64,000 bases of DNA from Butyricimonas sp. Marseille-P3923 (GCF_900184685.1 NZ_FXXL01000007.1:186001-250000); one strand, 5' to 3'. Counted from the stretch's first letter, positions 25,172 through 34,380 are shown. Numbers and translations: made by a program. The notes: generated by a model not told the origin, from the sequence alone.

Positions 25172-26164
25172 ATGTTTGGATATGAATTTGCAAACCCCGA
25201 ATACTTTTGGTTATTGTTGGTACTGGTGCCAATGATTATCTGGTATATTTTTAAGGAGAAGCAGTCGCATGCCGATATGAAATTTTCTTCTATTCGGGTG
25301 TTCAAGCTGATGAAACGGGGAAACCGGATTTGGTTGCGTCACCTGTTGTTTGTGGCTCGGGTGTTCGCTATCGTTTTTCTGGTATTTGCTTTAGCCAGAC
25401 CACAGTCCAGTTCGAGTTGGCAAACGTATAATAGTGAAGGTATAGATATCATGTTGGCATTGGATATTTCCGGTAGTATGTTGGCTCGGGACTTTACTCC
25501 CGACCGATTGGAAGCCGCGAAAGAAGTTGCCACGAAGTTCATACTGGAACGTCCCCAAGACCGGATCGGGTTGGTGGTATTCAGTGGAGAGAGTTTCACG
25601 CAGAGTCCCTTGACGACGGATCAGGCGGTGTTGGTTAACGTGATGAAAGATATTGAAAGCGGGATGATCGAGGACGGAACGGCTATCGGTCTGGGATTGG
25701 CAAATGCCGTGAATCGTTTGAAAGACAGCAAAGCGAAATCCAAGGTGGTTATTCTTTTGACCGACGGTATCAATAATCGGGGGGCTATTGCACCGATGAC
25801 GGCGGCGGAATTGGCGAAGACCTTTGGTATCCGGGTGTACACGATAGGTGTCGGTTCGCTGGGAGAGGCTCCTTATCCCGTGCAAACTCCTTTCGGCGTG
25901 CAGTTACAACGGATGCCGGTGGAGATTGACGAAGATATTTTGACTCAGATAGCCGATATGACTGGAGGTAAGTATTTCCGTGCCACGGATAACAAGAAAC
26001 TGGAGCAGATATATAAGGAAATAGATCAATTGGAGAAAAGCAAAGTGGAGGTGAAGCATTTCAGCCGCAAGAACGAACACTTCTTCTATTTTGCCTTGAT
26101 TGGAGCTTTATTGCTGATACTGGAAGCGTTAGGCAGATACACGTTATTGAGGAAAATTCCTTGA
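25172..26164 (+). CDS. batA: von Willebrand factor A protein BatA
   Basis: 330 aa membrane protein with two N-terminal spans (about 10-27 and 55-75), a vWA domain with MIDAS motif DISGSMLARD and T-D in LLTDGINNRG, and a C-terminal span (FFYFALIGALLLILEALGRY). Bat proteins were named for aerotolerance in Bacteroides fragilis. The start is ATG 25172 (MFGYEFANPEYFW), which matches BatA proteins; an upstream ATG at 25115 lies in intergenic repeat sequence. The preceding 75-nt gap is made of AATCTAAA-type repeats. Confidence 0.9.
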   Translation: MFGYEFANPEYFWLLLVLVPMIIWYIFKEKQSHADMKFSSIRVFKLMKRGNRIWLRHLLFVARVFAIVFLVFALARPQSSSSWQTYNSEGIDIMLALDISGSMLARDFTPDRLEAAKEVATKFILERPQDRIGLVVFSGESFTQSPLTTDQAVLVNVMKDIESGMIEDGTAIGLGLANAVNRLKDSKAKSKVVILLTDGINNRGAIAPMTAAELAKTFGIRVYTIGVGSLGEAPYPVQTPFGVQLQRMPVEIDEDILTQIADMTGGKYFRATDNKKLEQIYKEIDQLEKSKVEVKHFSRKNEHFFYFALIGALLLILEALGRYTLLRKIP

Positions 26165-26313
26165 TTTTAAATTTTAGATTTTAGATTTTAAATTTGGAAA
26201 TGCAGGTTTAATCTAAGGTCTGAAAGTGAAAATGAAAATATAGAGATTGGAGAGGGACATGGAAAGTCATCAATCTAAAATCTAAAATTATTAAATCTAA
26301 AATTGAAAGGGTT
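26165..26313. repeat. AATCTAAA-type intergenic repeats between batA and batB
   Basis: TTTTAGATTTTAGATTTTAA (26173-26192) is an inverted partner of the AATCTAAAATCTAAAATT-type sequence at 26272-26289, so the 149-nt gap can form a long stem. It contains no gene. Confidence 0.65.
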
Positions 26314-27366
26314 ATGTTTAGGTTTGCACATCCTGATTTATTATACTTACTGTTAGTAATTCCTTTGCTGATCGTGTTTTACGTGGTGGCTAGGATACGC
26401 AAGAAAAAGGCGATAGCGGAATTTGGGAATCCGGAATTGTTGGCAACGTTGATGCCTCTGCAATCGCCCAAGCGGGCGACGTGGAAATTCGTGATGGTAT
26501 TGTTCGCGTTGTTCTTTGTTATTCTTGGAGTTGCCGCACCCCAATTCGGTTCCAAGTTACAACAAGTAAAGAAAGAAGGTGTCGAATTGATTATCGCGTT
26601 GGATGTGTCCAATTCCATGCTGGCACAGGATATAAAGCCCAGCCGGTTGGATGCGGCTAAACAGGCTATTTCCCGTATGGTGGAGAAATTGAGCGACGAT
26701 AAGGTCGGGTTGATCGTGTTCGCCGGGGATGCATACGTGCAACTGCCGATCACGACGGATTATTCTTCTGCTAAATTATTCTTGTCGGGTATCAATACGG
26801 ACATCGTTCCGATTCAAGGAACGGCGATCGGGACAGCGATAGATCTGGCAGCCAAGTCATTTACCCCGGACACGGAAGCGTCGAAAGCCATTATCGTGAT
26901 CACGGACGGGGAGAATCACGAGGATGATGCTGTTGCGGCGGCAAAGGCGGCCCGGGAGAAAGGGATTTACGTCCACACGATCGGGATGGGATTGGCGCAA
27001 GGTGCTCCGGTTCCCGAAAAGGGTAACCCCGGTCAGTACATGAGAGACGGGAGCGGCAATCCGGTGATCTCCAAGTTGGATGAAGATATGTTGAAAGCGA
27101 TTGCCAAAGCGGGAGAAGGTATTTTCGTCCGTGCAAGTAATTCTAACGTGGGATTGAACACGTTGCTGGACGAGATAAACCGGATGGATAAGACTTTGCT
27201 GGAAGAACGGGTTTTTGCAGATTACGCCGATAAGTACCAGTATTTTTTGATTATGGCTTTGATTTTCGTGTTATTGGATTTCATGATATTGGGACGCAAG
27301 AACAAAAACTTCTTGAAAATTAATATCTTCGGTACGGAAGAAAAGCGTGTTGAAAGTAAACATTAA
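26314..27366 (+). CDS. batB: von Willebrand factor A protein BatB
   Basis: 350 aa, paralogue of BatA. N-terminal spans at about 8-27 and 55-72, a vWA domain with MIDAS DVSNSMLAQD and ITDGENHEDD, and a C-terminal span (YFLIMALIFVLLDFMIL) with a short cytosolic end. Works with BatA, probably as an inner-membrane complex with MoxR; this is inference from co-occurrence. batC begins 12 nt after its stop. Confidence 0.9.
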   Translation: MFRFAHPDLLYLLLVIPLLIVFYVVARIRKKKAIAEFGNPELLATLMPLQSPKRATWKFVMVLFALFFVILGVAAPQFGSKLQQVKKEGVELIIALDVSNSMLAQDIKPSRLDAAKQAISRMVEKLSDDKVGLIVFAGDAYVQLPITTDYSSAKLFLSGINTDIVPIQGTAIGTAIDLAAKSFTPDTEASKAIIVITDGENHEDDAVAAAKAAREKGIYVHTIGMGLAQGAPVPEKGNPGQYMRDGSGNPVISKLDEDMLKAIAKAGEGIFVRASNSNVGLNTLLDEINRMDKTLLEERVFADYADKYQYFLIMALIFVLLDFMILGRKNKNFLKINIFGTEEKRVESKH

Positions 27367-27378
27367 AATGAGCGTGTT

Positions 27379-28185
27379 ATGATGAAAGTTTTAATGACAA
27401 TGATATTCGCGGTGCTGGTAAGTTTGCCGGTATGGGCGCAACAGGAACGGAAATTTATTCGCGGAGGAAATGATTTGTTTAAAGATCAGGATTTCGAGAA
27501 AGCGGAGGTGGAATATCGTAAGGCGTTGGACATGGAGGTGAAGTCTTACGAGGGAGCCTTTAATCTGGGAGATGCTTTGTACAAGCAAAAGAAATATGAC
27601 GAAGCCTTGCAGCAATTCCAATCTTTGGCTCAAAACGAAAAGAACAAGGAAAAACTGGGCGAGTTGTACCACAATATCGGGAATACCCTTTTGTCCATGA
27701 ATAAGTTGGACGAAAGTATTGAGGCTTACAAGCAATCGCTGAGGAATCGTCCTAATTCTCAAGAAACCAAATATAATCTGGAATTTGCCCGCAAGATGAA
27801 GCAGGAACAAGAAAACCAAGACCAGAACAAGGATCAAAACAAGGATCAGAATAAAGACCAGAACCAAGACCAAAATAAGGATCAGAATCAAGATCAACAA
27901 AACAAGGATCAACAGGATCAAAATAAAGATCAACAGGATAAAGATCAAAACAAAGATCAGCAAGACCAGAATAAGGATCAACAAAATAAAGACCAGCAAA
28001 ACAAAGATCAGCAGGATAAGAAGGAGCAGCAACAACAGCAGCAGCAACCTAAAATATCCAAAGAGGATGCCGAGCGTTTGCTGGAGGCTTTAGGGGAAGA
28101 CGAGAAGAAGACGCAGGAAAAAGTACAAAAAGATAAAGCTCAGGCACAGAAAGCGAAAAAGATGAAGATTGAAAAGAATTGGTAA
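27379..28185 (+). CDS. batC: TPR protein BatC with Asn/Lys/Asp/Gln low-complexity tract
   Basis: 268 aa periplasmic protein. Signal peptide to about 20 (VWAQQ), tetratricopeptide repeats at about 25-140 (for example YHNIGNTLLSMNKLDESIEA), then residues 144-223 made almost wholly of NKDQ and QDQ units and a Gln run, and a short charged C-terminus. The repeat tract covers 27808-28047. BatC of other species also has a Gln/Lys-rich tail, but this one is very regular and may vary in length. It lies between batB and batD in the operon. Confidence 0.88.
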   Translation: MMKVLMTMIFAVLVSLPVWAQQERKFIRGGNDLFKDQDFEKAEVEYRKALDMEVKSYEGAFNLGDALYKQKKYDEALQQFQSLAQNEKNKEKLGELYHNIGNTLLSMNKLDESIEAYKQSLRNRPNSQETKYNLEFARKMKQEQENQDQNKDQNKDQNKDQNQDQNKDQNQDQQNKDQQDQNKDQQDKDQNKDQQDQNKDQQNKDQQNKDQQDKKEQQQQQQQPKISKEDAERLLEALGEDEKKTQEKVQKDKAQAQKAKKMKIEKNW

Positions 28186-28235
28186 CTTCGCAGTACGTGT
28201 CAAAGGGTATAACAGAATAAAAAGAATAAACAAAG

Positions 28236-30065
28236 ATGAGGTCATTAATTATAGCATTATTGTTATGTGTTATAGGGGGGACAAAGGTATTTGCCCAAAA
28301 GACGACATTCGAGGTTTCGGCACCTTCCGTGGTGGAAGTCGGGGAGCAATTCAGACTTTCCTACACGTTGAACAAGCAAGGTGAGAATTTGCAGGTTCCG
28401 ACGTTAAAAGGATTCGATCTGCTGGCAGGTCCCTCGTTAAGTACTTCGATGAGTTTCTCCAATATAAACGGTAAAATGGAGCAAAGCTCACAGTTTACTT
28501 ACACGTACGTGTTGGAGGCACGAGAGGAGGGTGAATACACGATAGAGCCCGCGACAATCACCATTGACGGGAAGGAACATAAATCAGAGGCTATAAAAAT
28601 TAAGGTGATCAAAGGCTCCGGGAACACTCAAGGAAACACGAATGGCGGAAACCGGGGAACCACTCAACAGCGGGAAGAGCGGGGGAGTGCTTCAATAAAG
28701 AAAGATGATTTGTTTTTGAAGGTAGAGGTATCCCGTAAGTCTTTGTACGTGGGCGAGAGCTTGGAATTGACATTGAAAGTGTATTCCCGTGTGAATCTGG
28801 CGGATTTGCAATGGAAGAAGATTCCTGCTTTTGACGGATTCATGACCGAGGAGAAAAAGATACAACAGATCAGGTTGAACCGGGAAGAGTATAATGGTAA
28901 GATTTACGATCAGGCGGGAGTATTGCAGCAATTGATTCTGTTCCCGCAACACGCCGGAACTTTGACGATCGACCCGTATGAGATTGTTTGTTTGATTCGG
29001 CAGCGTACCACGGGGCGCTCCGGTAGTATATTTGACGATTTCTTCGGGGGATACCGGGATGTGCGGGTACTCTGCGAGAGTGAGCCGGTAAATATTACCG
29101 TGAAGAGTCTGCCGGAAACCGGGAAGCCTCTGGGCTTTAGCGGTATGGTCGGGACTCTTTCCATGAACACGTCTATATCTGCCGATACATTGCGGGCAAA
29201 TGATGCGTTGACTTATAAAGTGGTTTTGCGGGGGAACGGGAATATGAAATTATTGAACGCGCCCAAGATTAATTTCCCGCACGACTTTGACGTGTATGAT
29301 CCGAAGATCACGAAAGATGTTACCGGGACTTCCGGGACGGTTACTTACGAGTACATCGTGATACCCCGTTACGCGGGTGAATACAAGATTCCTGCCGTGC
29401 AATATTCTTATTTCGATCCGAAGTCGAGTACCTACAAGATGTTGAAAGGGGATGAATACACGATTCGTGTGGCGAAAGGGAATGAGGCAAGTTCCAACGC
29501 GGGAGAAGCGGCATTACAGTCGTTCAAAAAAGAAGATGTACGCGTGTTGGGACAGGATATCCGTTATATTAAGTCCGGTAAGAGTGACTTGCGTCCGAAA
29601 GGGATACAGTATTTCGCGACGATGTCCTATTGGTTGAGTTTTATCATACCTTTCGTGTTGTTTGTGATCGGAATGATACTGAACCGTCGCCGGATTAAAG
29701 CGAATGCCGATTTGGTACGCGTGAAGAGTAAGACGGCAAACAAAATGGCTCAGAAGCGTTTGAGAGCTGCCGCGGTTGCCATGAGAGCGGGTAATTCCGA
29801 ACTCTTCTATCAAGAAGTTTTGAACGCGATGTGGGGATACGTCAGCTATAAATTGAATATAGCGGCTTCCGAATTGAACCGGGATAATATTAACGATCAT
29901 TTGACTCGTCGAGGGGCGGATGCGGCTTTGATACAAGGATTTATAGATGTACTTGATCATTGTGAATATGCCCGTTACGCTCCCGGGGCGAACCAAGGGG
30001 AGGAAATGGATAAGGTATACAAGGATAGTATATCCATTATCACGAAGTTGGATAAAGCGATTTAG
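28236..30065 (+). CDS. batD: BatD protein
   Basis: 609 aa. A signal peptide (to about KVFAQ at 21) leads into BatD-type beta-sandwich repeats in the periplasm, with the typical VSAPSVVEVGEQFRLSYTLN start, FSGMVGTLSM and YKIPAVQYSYFDP; a membrane span lies at about 468-488 (YWLSFIIPFVLFVIGMIL) and the cytoplasmic end has NELFYQEVLNAMWGY-like helices. It probably carries the periplasmic part of the Bat complex. It starts 50 nt after batC. Confidence 0.9.
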   Translation: MRSLIIALLLCVIGGTKVFAQKTTFEVSAPSVVEVGEQFRLSYTLNKQGENLQVPTLKGFDLLAGPSLSTSMSFSNINGKMEQSSQFTYTYVLEAREEGEYTIEPATITIDGKEHKSEAIKIKVIKGSGNTQGNTNGGNRGTTQQREERGSASIKKDDLFLKVEVSRKSLYVGESLELTLKVYSRVNLADLQWKKIPAFDGFMTEEKKIQQIRLNREEYNGKIYDQAGVLQQLILFPQHAGTLTIDPYEIVCLIRQRTTGRSGSIFDDFFGGYRDVRVLCESEPVNITVKSLPETGKPLGFSGMVGTLSMNTSISADTLRANDALTYKVVLRGNGNMKLLNAPKINFPHDFDVYDPKITKDVTGTSGTVTYEYIVIPRYAGEYKIPAVQYSYFDPKSSTYKMLKGDEYTIRVAKGNEASSNAGEAALQSFKKEDVRVLGQDIRYIKSGKSDLRPKGIQYFATMSYWLSFIIPFVLFVIGMILNRRRIKANADLVRVKSKTANKMAQKRLRAAAVAMRAGNSELFYQEVLNAMWGYVSYKLNIAASELNRDNINDHLTRRGADAALIQGFIDVLDHCEYARYAPGANQGEEMDKVYKDSISIITKLDKAI

Positions 30066-30096
30066 GCAATTGAAAATGTACAATTGAAAATTGAAA

Positions 30097-30855
30097 ATGA
30101 TGAAGAAGGTATATATAATTTTGGTTTTGCTGTTATCCGGTATTGTTGCGTTTGCCACTGATACCAAGGCTTTGGAAGACGAGGCGACAAAGATGTATCA
30201 AGAAGGGAATTACCAGAAAGCGATAGATTTGTATAACGAGATTCTGGCTGATGACATGGAGTCGGCTTCCGTGTATTATAACTTGGGAAACTGTTATTAC
30301 AAGTTGGGGGAGATCGCTCTGTCCATTTTGAATTACGAACGGGCTTTATTGCTCAACCCCGGGGATAAAGACGCCAAGTATAATCTAAAACTGGCACAAC
30401 AGGCCACGGTGGATAATATCAAGGTTCTGCCGGAATTGTTTCTTGTACGTTGGTATAATGCGTTCGTGACCGCTTTCACGGCTGATCTGTGGGCTTATAT
30501 TTCCGTGGCTCTTTTTATCGGTTTTCTGATCATGGCGGCATTGTTCTTCTACGCGACATCCGTCTCTTTAAAGAAGAGTTGGTTTACCGTGGGAGTGATC
30601 CTGCTGCTCATGTCGATCATGACGATATTTTTTGCCTCGAAACAATATCATCGTATGACCAACAGGGATAGCGGTATAATCATGACTCCCAGCGTGGTGG
30701 TTCGCGGTGCTCCCGACAGTAGCGGAACGGAATTGTTTGTCGTCCACGAGGGATTGAAAGTACAGGTTCTCGGTTCTTTGGGCGAATGGTACAACGTGCG
30801 TCTGGCCGACGGAAACGAGGGATGGGTTACTAAAGCCGATTTGGAAAAGATATAG
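30097..30855 (+). CDS. batE: BatE: TPR and SH3-domain protein
   Basis: 252 aa. Signal peptide (to about VAFATD), TPR repeats at about 25-95 (YQKAIDLYNEIL, YYNLGNCYYKLGEIALS), two membrane spans (about 128-150 and 158-175), and a C-terminal bacterial SH3 domain (VVVRGAPDSSGTELFVVHEGL to EGWVTKADLEKI). It is the last gene of the operon; a strong terminator follows. ATG 30097 or 30100 are possible starts. Confidence 0.9.
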   Translation: MMKKVYIILVLLLSGIVAFATDTKALEDEATKMYQEGNYQKAIDLYNEILADDMESASVYYNLGNCYYKLGEIALSILNYERALLLNPGDKDAKYNLKLAQQATVDNIKVLPELFLVRWYNAFVTAFTADLWAYISVALFIGFLIMAALFFYATSVSLKKSWFTVGVILLLMSIMTIFFASKQYHRMTNRDSGIIMTPSVVVRGAPDSSGTELFVVHEGLKVQVLGSLGEWYNVRLADGNEGWVTKADLEKI

Positions 30856-30884
30856 AGATAACTACTCGTAGAAAATGATTTCAG

Positions 30885-30927
30885 CAAAAGGATTGTTCAT
30901 TTATTTTGAACAATCCTTTTGTTTTTT
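30885..30927 (+). terminator. Terminator of the Bat operon
   Basis: CAAAAGGATTGTTCA (30885-30899) pairs perfectly with TGAACAATCCTTTTG (30907-30921), followed by TTTTTT. A 15-bp stem of this kind may also stop transcription arriving on the minus strand from the LytTR gene, whose stop codon is adjacent at 30926. Confidence 0.9.
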
Positions 30928-31675
30928 AGCTGACGAGCCAAGATTTGAATTCGGAAGCTTTGTTTTTGCTGATATATATGCGTTCGGGGACTTCCGTGTC
31001 GAGGGTAACGAGTAGACGGTTGTCGAACCAGATGGTGATGTTCGTGACGCTGTCTTTTGCCACGATGAATTGTTTATTTGCCCGGGTGAAATGTGCCGGG
31101 TCGAGAGTGGTGATGATCTGTTCCAGTGTTTTGGAATAAGGGTATTTGTTTCCGTCTTTCAAGTAGATGCAGGTGTTTTTGTCTGTCGTGTAGAAGCAGG
31201 CGACGTCACGCAGGTTGACGGGGAGTAGCTTGTCCTTGTGTGGAATTAATAATCGATCTTGGTATTTCGGGGATACAGTGAGTTGGGTTAGTTGTGCGAG
31301 GTATTGCACGATGTCTTGGCGGGTGAGTTTACTGTATTTGTCAAGAGCATGGCGGATGTCTTCGACTTTTACCGGTTTCAACAGGTAGTCGATGCTGTTT
31401 ACGCGGAAAGCCTCGATGGCGTATTGGTCGTAGGCAGTGGTGAAAACAATCGGGGTTTCCACGGTGATTTTGTCGAAGATGGCGAATGCAGAGCCGTCGG
31501 AGAGGTGGATGTCCATGAAGATCAGGTCGGGTGACGGGTTGGATTGCAGCCAGTGGACGGTTTGCGTGACACTTTCCGTATTACCGGCGATCCGGATACC
31601 GGGGTTTACACTCGTGATGATGTCGGCGAGGTTCTCGTAAGCGGCGGTTTCGTCTTCTACAATCAATACTCTCAT
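30926..31675 (-). CDS. LytTR-type response regulator
   Basis: 249 aa. Receiver domain (1-120) with acidic pocket EDE (7-9), phosphoacceptor Asp55 in IFMDIHL and Lys in DYLLKPVKV; LytTR DNA-binding domain from about 145 (LIPHKDKLLPVNLRDVACFYT to FTRANKQFIVAKDSV). Acts with the sensor kinase encoded 7 nt upstream. The pair's target genes are not obvious: the Bat operon converges on it and the nudC gene precedes it. Confidence 0.93.
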   Translation of the reverse strand: MRVLIVEDETAAYENLADIITSVNPGIRIAGNTESVTQTVHWLQSNPSPDLIFMDIHLSDGSAFAIFDKITVETPIVFTTAYDQYAIEAFRVNSIDYLLKPVKVEDIRHALDKYSKLTRQDIVQYLAQLTQLTVSPKYQDRLLIPHKDKLLPVNLRDVACFYTTDKNTCIYLKDGNKYPYSKTLEQIITTLDPAHFTRANKQFIVAKDSVTNITIWFDNRLLVTLDTEVPERIYISKNKASEFKSWLVS

Positions 31676-31682
31676 AGCAATG

Positions 31683-32711
31683 TCATTTTAATGGGAGGCA
31701 GACACGGAATGTTTCGCTGTCCTGTTCTACCCGGATATGTTGATTCATTAATAATTCAAAGCGTTTTCTAAGATTATTGAGTCCCGTTCCGTTCGTGTCG
31801 GGCGGGGTTAATTTCGGGTACACGGGATTGGTGATAACCAGTTCCCCGTTTTCGGTAAGACGGATGGAGATCGTCATTTTGTACTCGCTGTCGATGCGGT
31901 TGTGTACGATGACGTTTTCCACTATCGGGAGCAGGGAGAGTACCGGTAGTACCAGCGTGTCTTTCTGTCGTTCATCCACGTCGATGGAGAATACCAGTTT
32001 GTTGGCGAAACGTACCTCCATGACATACCGGAAGGATTGTATGAATTCGAGTTCCTCACGCAGGGAAACGAGTCCCTTGTGATCGCTTTGCAGGATATAG
32101 CGGAAGATGTCCGACAATTGATTGACGTAGGTCAATGTTTTTTCATCATCTTTTTTGCGGATGAGGGAGGATATGCCGTTCAACGAGTTGAAGAAGAAGT
32201 GCGGGTTGATCTGGTTCGCGAGGGCGTCACAGCGGCTTTGCAGGTTCTCGAAGCGCAAGCGCTCGATTTCGTTCTCTTTTTCACGCTGTTTAGAGTAGAG
32301 CATGGAGATATATCCGACCACGGTACACAGGACACAGGTCACGGAGAACTGGGAGATCAGCGTGCTGCCCCGGAAGTCCGTGCGGATGCCGAAACGGGAT
32401 ACCGTGTACGAGATTCCCAGAAAGACGAGGTAAACAGCCAGCGTGACGAGAAAGGTACGTCCCAAACGCTGACGGAATGCTGCCGTGGGTAACGTTCGTA
32501 GGTTGTAGCGTATCAACCAAGCTATCAACCCCCAGAAGAATAATAAACGGTAAATAAAGTAGGTGAAATACAGCGGGTAACTCTCTGCCGGCATCATGTT
32601 GATTTCCCACGGAAGGCAGGAGAGGTTGGGATATATGATGAAAATCGCACAGATCAGACTGATTAGCGGCAGTTTTCGGGATATGTAGAGGTCAAAAGCA
32701 TCCATAGTCAT
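31683..32711 (-). CDS. LytS-like sensor histidine kinase
   Basis: 342 aa. Four N-terminal membrane spans (about 12-140) are followed by a His_kinase domain with NQINPHFFFNSLNGISSLI (phospho-His) and a HATPase region with LPIVENVIVHN (N box) and NGTGLNNLRKRFELL (G box). ATG 32711 is chosen because the frame upstream of it overlaps nudC and lacks kinase sequence. No periplasmic ligand domain is seen, so the signal probably acts at the membrane. It is co-transcribed with the response regulator. Confidence 0.9.
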   Translation of the reverse strand: MTMDAFDLYISRKLPLISLICAIFIIYPNLSCLPWEINMMPAESYPLYFTYFIYRLLFFWGLIAWLIRYNLRTLPTAAFRQRLGRTFLVTLAVYLVFLGISYTVSRFGIRTDFRGSTLISQFSVTCVLCTVVGYISMLYSKQREKENEIERLRFENLQSRCDALANQINPHFFFNSLNGISSLIRKKDDEKTLTYVNQLSDIFRYILQSDHKGLVSLREELEFIQSFRYVMEVRFANKLVFSIDVDERQKDTLVLPVLSLLPIVENVIVHNRIDSEYKMTISIRLTENGELVITNPVYPKLTPPDTNGTGLNNLRKRFELLMNQHIRVEQDSETFRVCLPLK

Positions 32712-32789
32712 ATTTTTTGTCGTTACAAAGAAAAAGAAAATAATTGAACCTTGCTCTTTCGGGAGAAGTAAAACGAAAAAAGAGGGAGG

Positions 32790-32837
32790 GAAAGCGAAAA
32801 AGGTTCGCCTGCAACTTGCAACTCGCCGCAGGCGAAC
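32790..32837 (-). terminator. Terminator after nudC
   Basis: GTTCGCCTGC (32803-32812) and GCAGGCGAAC (32828-32837) form a perfect 10-bp stem. On the minus strand it begins at the nudC stop codon and is followed by CCTTTTTCGC. Confidence 0.8.
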
Positions 32838-33704
32838 TAATTGTTGTTTCTGAAATATTCGATCATTTCGCTCGTGAGGCTGATGTCCGATTCGTTGGCG
32901 GGGATTTCCCGGCGGGGGAACCATTCAGCGACGGCGAGTTCGTCTTTGTCTAGGGTGATGTGGTCATTTCCCTCGACTTCTGCGAAGAAGCCCATGAGTA
33001 GGGTGTCGGAGAATGCCCAAGGTTGACTTTTGTAGTATTTGAGGTTTTTGACGTGCAGTCCGACTTCTTCCATGACTTCCCGGCGTACGGTTTCTTCCAC
33101 GGATTCGCCTATTTCGGTGAATCCGGCGAGGAGGGCGTATCTCGTGTATTCGCGGTTGGCGTATTTGGATAACAGTATTTTGTCGCCGTTTGTGACGGCA
33201 ACGATCACGGCGGGCATGATCTTGGGGTATTCCATGTTCCCGCATTTTTCACAATGCATCATGCGTTCTTTGTCGTGGCGCATTTTTCACAATGCATCAG
33301 CGTTCTTTGTCGTGGGCAGACATTTTTGCCCCGCAATGACTGCAAAAACGATGGTTGTCGTACCACTTGTGCAAGCTGTAAGCGGTGATTCCGGCGAAAG
33401 CGGAATGACGGGGAAAGGCTTTTCTGAACACGGAGATATCGACTAAACGGAACTCGCCTTGTTCCTCGGCAGGTCGGTCTATCCAATAGAATCGGTCATC
33501 ATCTATGGAGAACAGGTAGGTGGCGGATTGGAAAAGTGTGTCCGTGTCACCTCTCAACTCGCTGAAGCGGGGGAAACGTATGGCACCGTTTTGCTCGTGC
33601 AGGAGAACTGTACGGTTATTGAAACAGAGGGCGAAGTCTGTTGTTTCGGGTTTGCGATTGGAATAGGCGTTTGAGAATGTATGTGGTGCGATGTCCTGTA
33701 TCAT
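32837..33704 (-). pseudogene. nudC: NADH pyrophosphatase, split by tandem duplication and frameshift
   Basis: Two frames make up one nudC. 33297-33704 (135 codons) gives the N-terminal domain and the first zinc-ribbon half (FCSHCGAKM), ending at a TGA. 32837-33283 (148 codons) gives the second half (HCEKCGN), the Nudix box (GFTEIGESVEETVRREVMEE) and SQPWAFSDTLLMGF. The join is a 37/38-bp tandem duplication: 33241-33278 and 33279-33315 are identical except for one missing T in the second. Removing one copy restores a continuous zinc ribbon, CSHC to CEKC. The enzyme normally hydrolyses NADH and NAD-capped RNA; here it is probably lost, although an ATG at 33283 could let the C-terminal part be made alone. 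A sequencing or assembly error cannot be excluded. Confidence 0.88.
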
Positions 33705-33756
33705 GGTGTTATACGCTGAGTTTTGAATAACTATTTATAGGGGACAAAGGTAGGAT

Positions 33757-33807
33757 AAAAAGAGAGGATGTCAAAAGTACAACAGACTTTTGACATCCTC
33801 TCTTTTT
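33757..33807. terminator. Bidirectional terminator after the seven-gene operon
   Basis: AAAAAGAGAGGATGTCAAAAGT-type sequence at 33757-33778 pairs perfectly over 22 bp with 33786-33807, with a 7-nt loop. A-run and T-run flanks make it work in both directions. It lies 13 nt beyond the stop of the last gene (33821) of the operon. Confidence 0.9.
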
Positions 33808-33820
33808 ATGCGATTTTAAA

Positions 33821-34369
33821 CTACTTTACAATATCGTAGTCGATGCCTTCGACGTAGTAAATGACGTAGGCGTCTTTGTTGTTTTTCTTCATCCATTCGC
33901 GCATTTTGAGGATGCTGTTTTTCTCTGAATCGCAGTGAGCCTCGTCTTTTTCACCTTTGGCTTCTTCTTCTTTCAGTTCTTTTTCCCATTTGTCGATGTA
34001 TTCTTTCGAGAAGCGTTGTTCTTTAAGAACACCGGTTACTGCGATCTCGGAATTGACTAATTCCCGGTTGAAGGATTTGATGTTGCCACCGACTTCTACG
34101 CGGATCGTGGTTTCGTCCGTGGGGTCGGAGATGAAGCAACGGCGTCTGGAGTGGGAGCAGGTGTGCTTCACGGGGCCTTGGAAGACAATGGTGTCATTGA
34201 CACGTTGGTCAGCCACGGCGAGGAGATCATTGACTTTTAATGCTTTCTCGGTAATGTTCGTGGTTTGCTTTTGTGCATCGGCTTGGGTGTTCTTGGGTTT
34301 GCTTTTGCATGAAACGATAGAACAAGCGGCGATGCCAGTAGCGATGATTATAAGTGTTGATTTCTTCAT
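33821..34369 (-). CDS. Small lipoprotein, possibly OB-fold
   Basis: 182 aa. Lipobox SIVSC (Cys 21). The mature part has a short beta-rich region with TCSHSRRRCFISDPTDETT and TIRVEVGGNIKSF followed by VTGVLKEQRF, which looks like an OB-fold strand pattern, then a charged helix and a C-terminal strand. Two cysteines in TCSHSRRRC could bind metal or form a disulfide. It is the last gene of the seven-gene operon, 11 nt after the DUF4857 gene. I do not recognise a characterised family. Confidence 0.65.
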   Translation of the reverse strand: MKKSTLIIIATGIAACSIVSCKSKPKNTQADAQKQTTNITEKALKVNDLLAVADQRVNDTIVFQGPVKHTCSHSRRRCFISDPTDETTIRVEVGGNIKSFNRELVNSEIAVTGVLKEQRFSKEYIDKWEKELKEEEAKGEKDEAHCDSEKNSILKMREWMKKNNKDAYVIYYVEGIDYDIVK

Positions 34370-34380
34370 GATGATATAAT

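Noticed and set aside
27391-28047. Leucine/isoleucine-rich minus-strand frame opposite batC
   Set aside because: It is only the reverse of the NKDQ repeat tract and would give an unnatural chain of hydrophobic residues.
27808-28047. Repeats in batC as a CRISPR array
   Set aside because: Units are contiguous, in frame and code for protein; there are no unique spacers and no cas genes in the window.
31683-32924. Longer form of the sensor kinase starting at 32924
   Set aside because: It would overlap nudC and its terminator; the added 71 residues show no kinase or membrane feature expected there.
33259-33486. 75-codon frame across the nudC break as a separate gene
   Set aside because: It is an out-of-frame read of nudC made possible by the tandem duplication.
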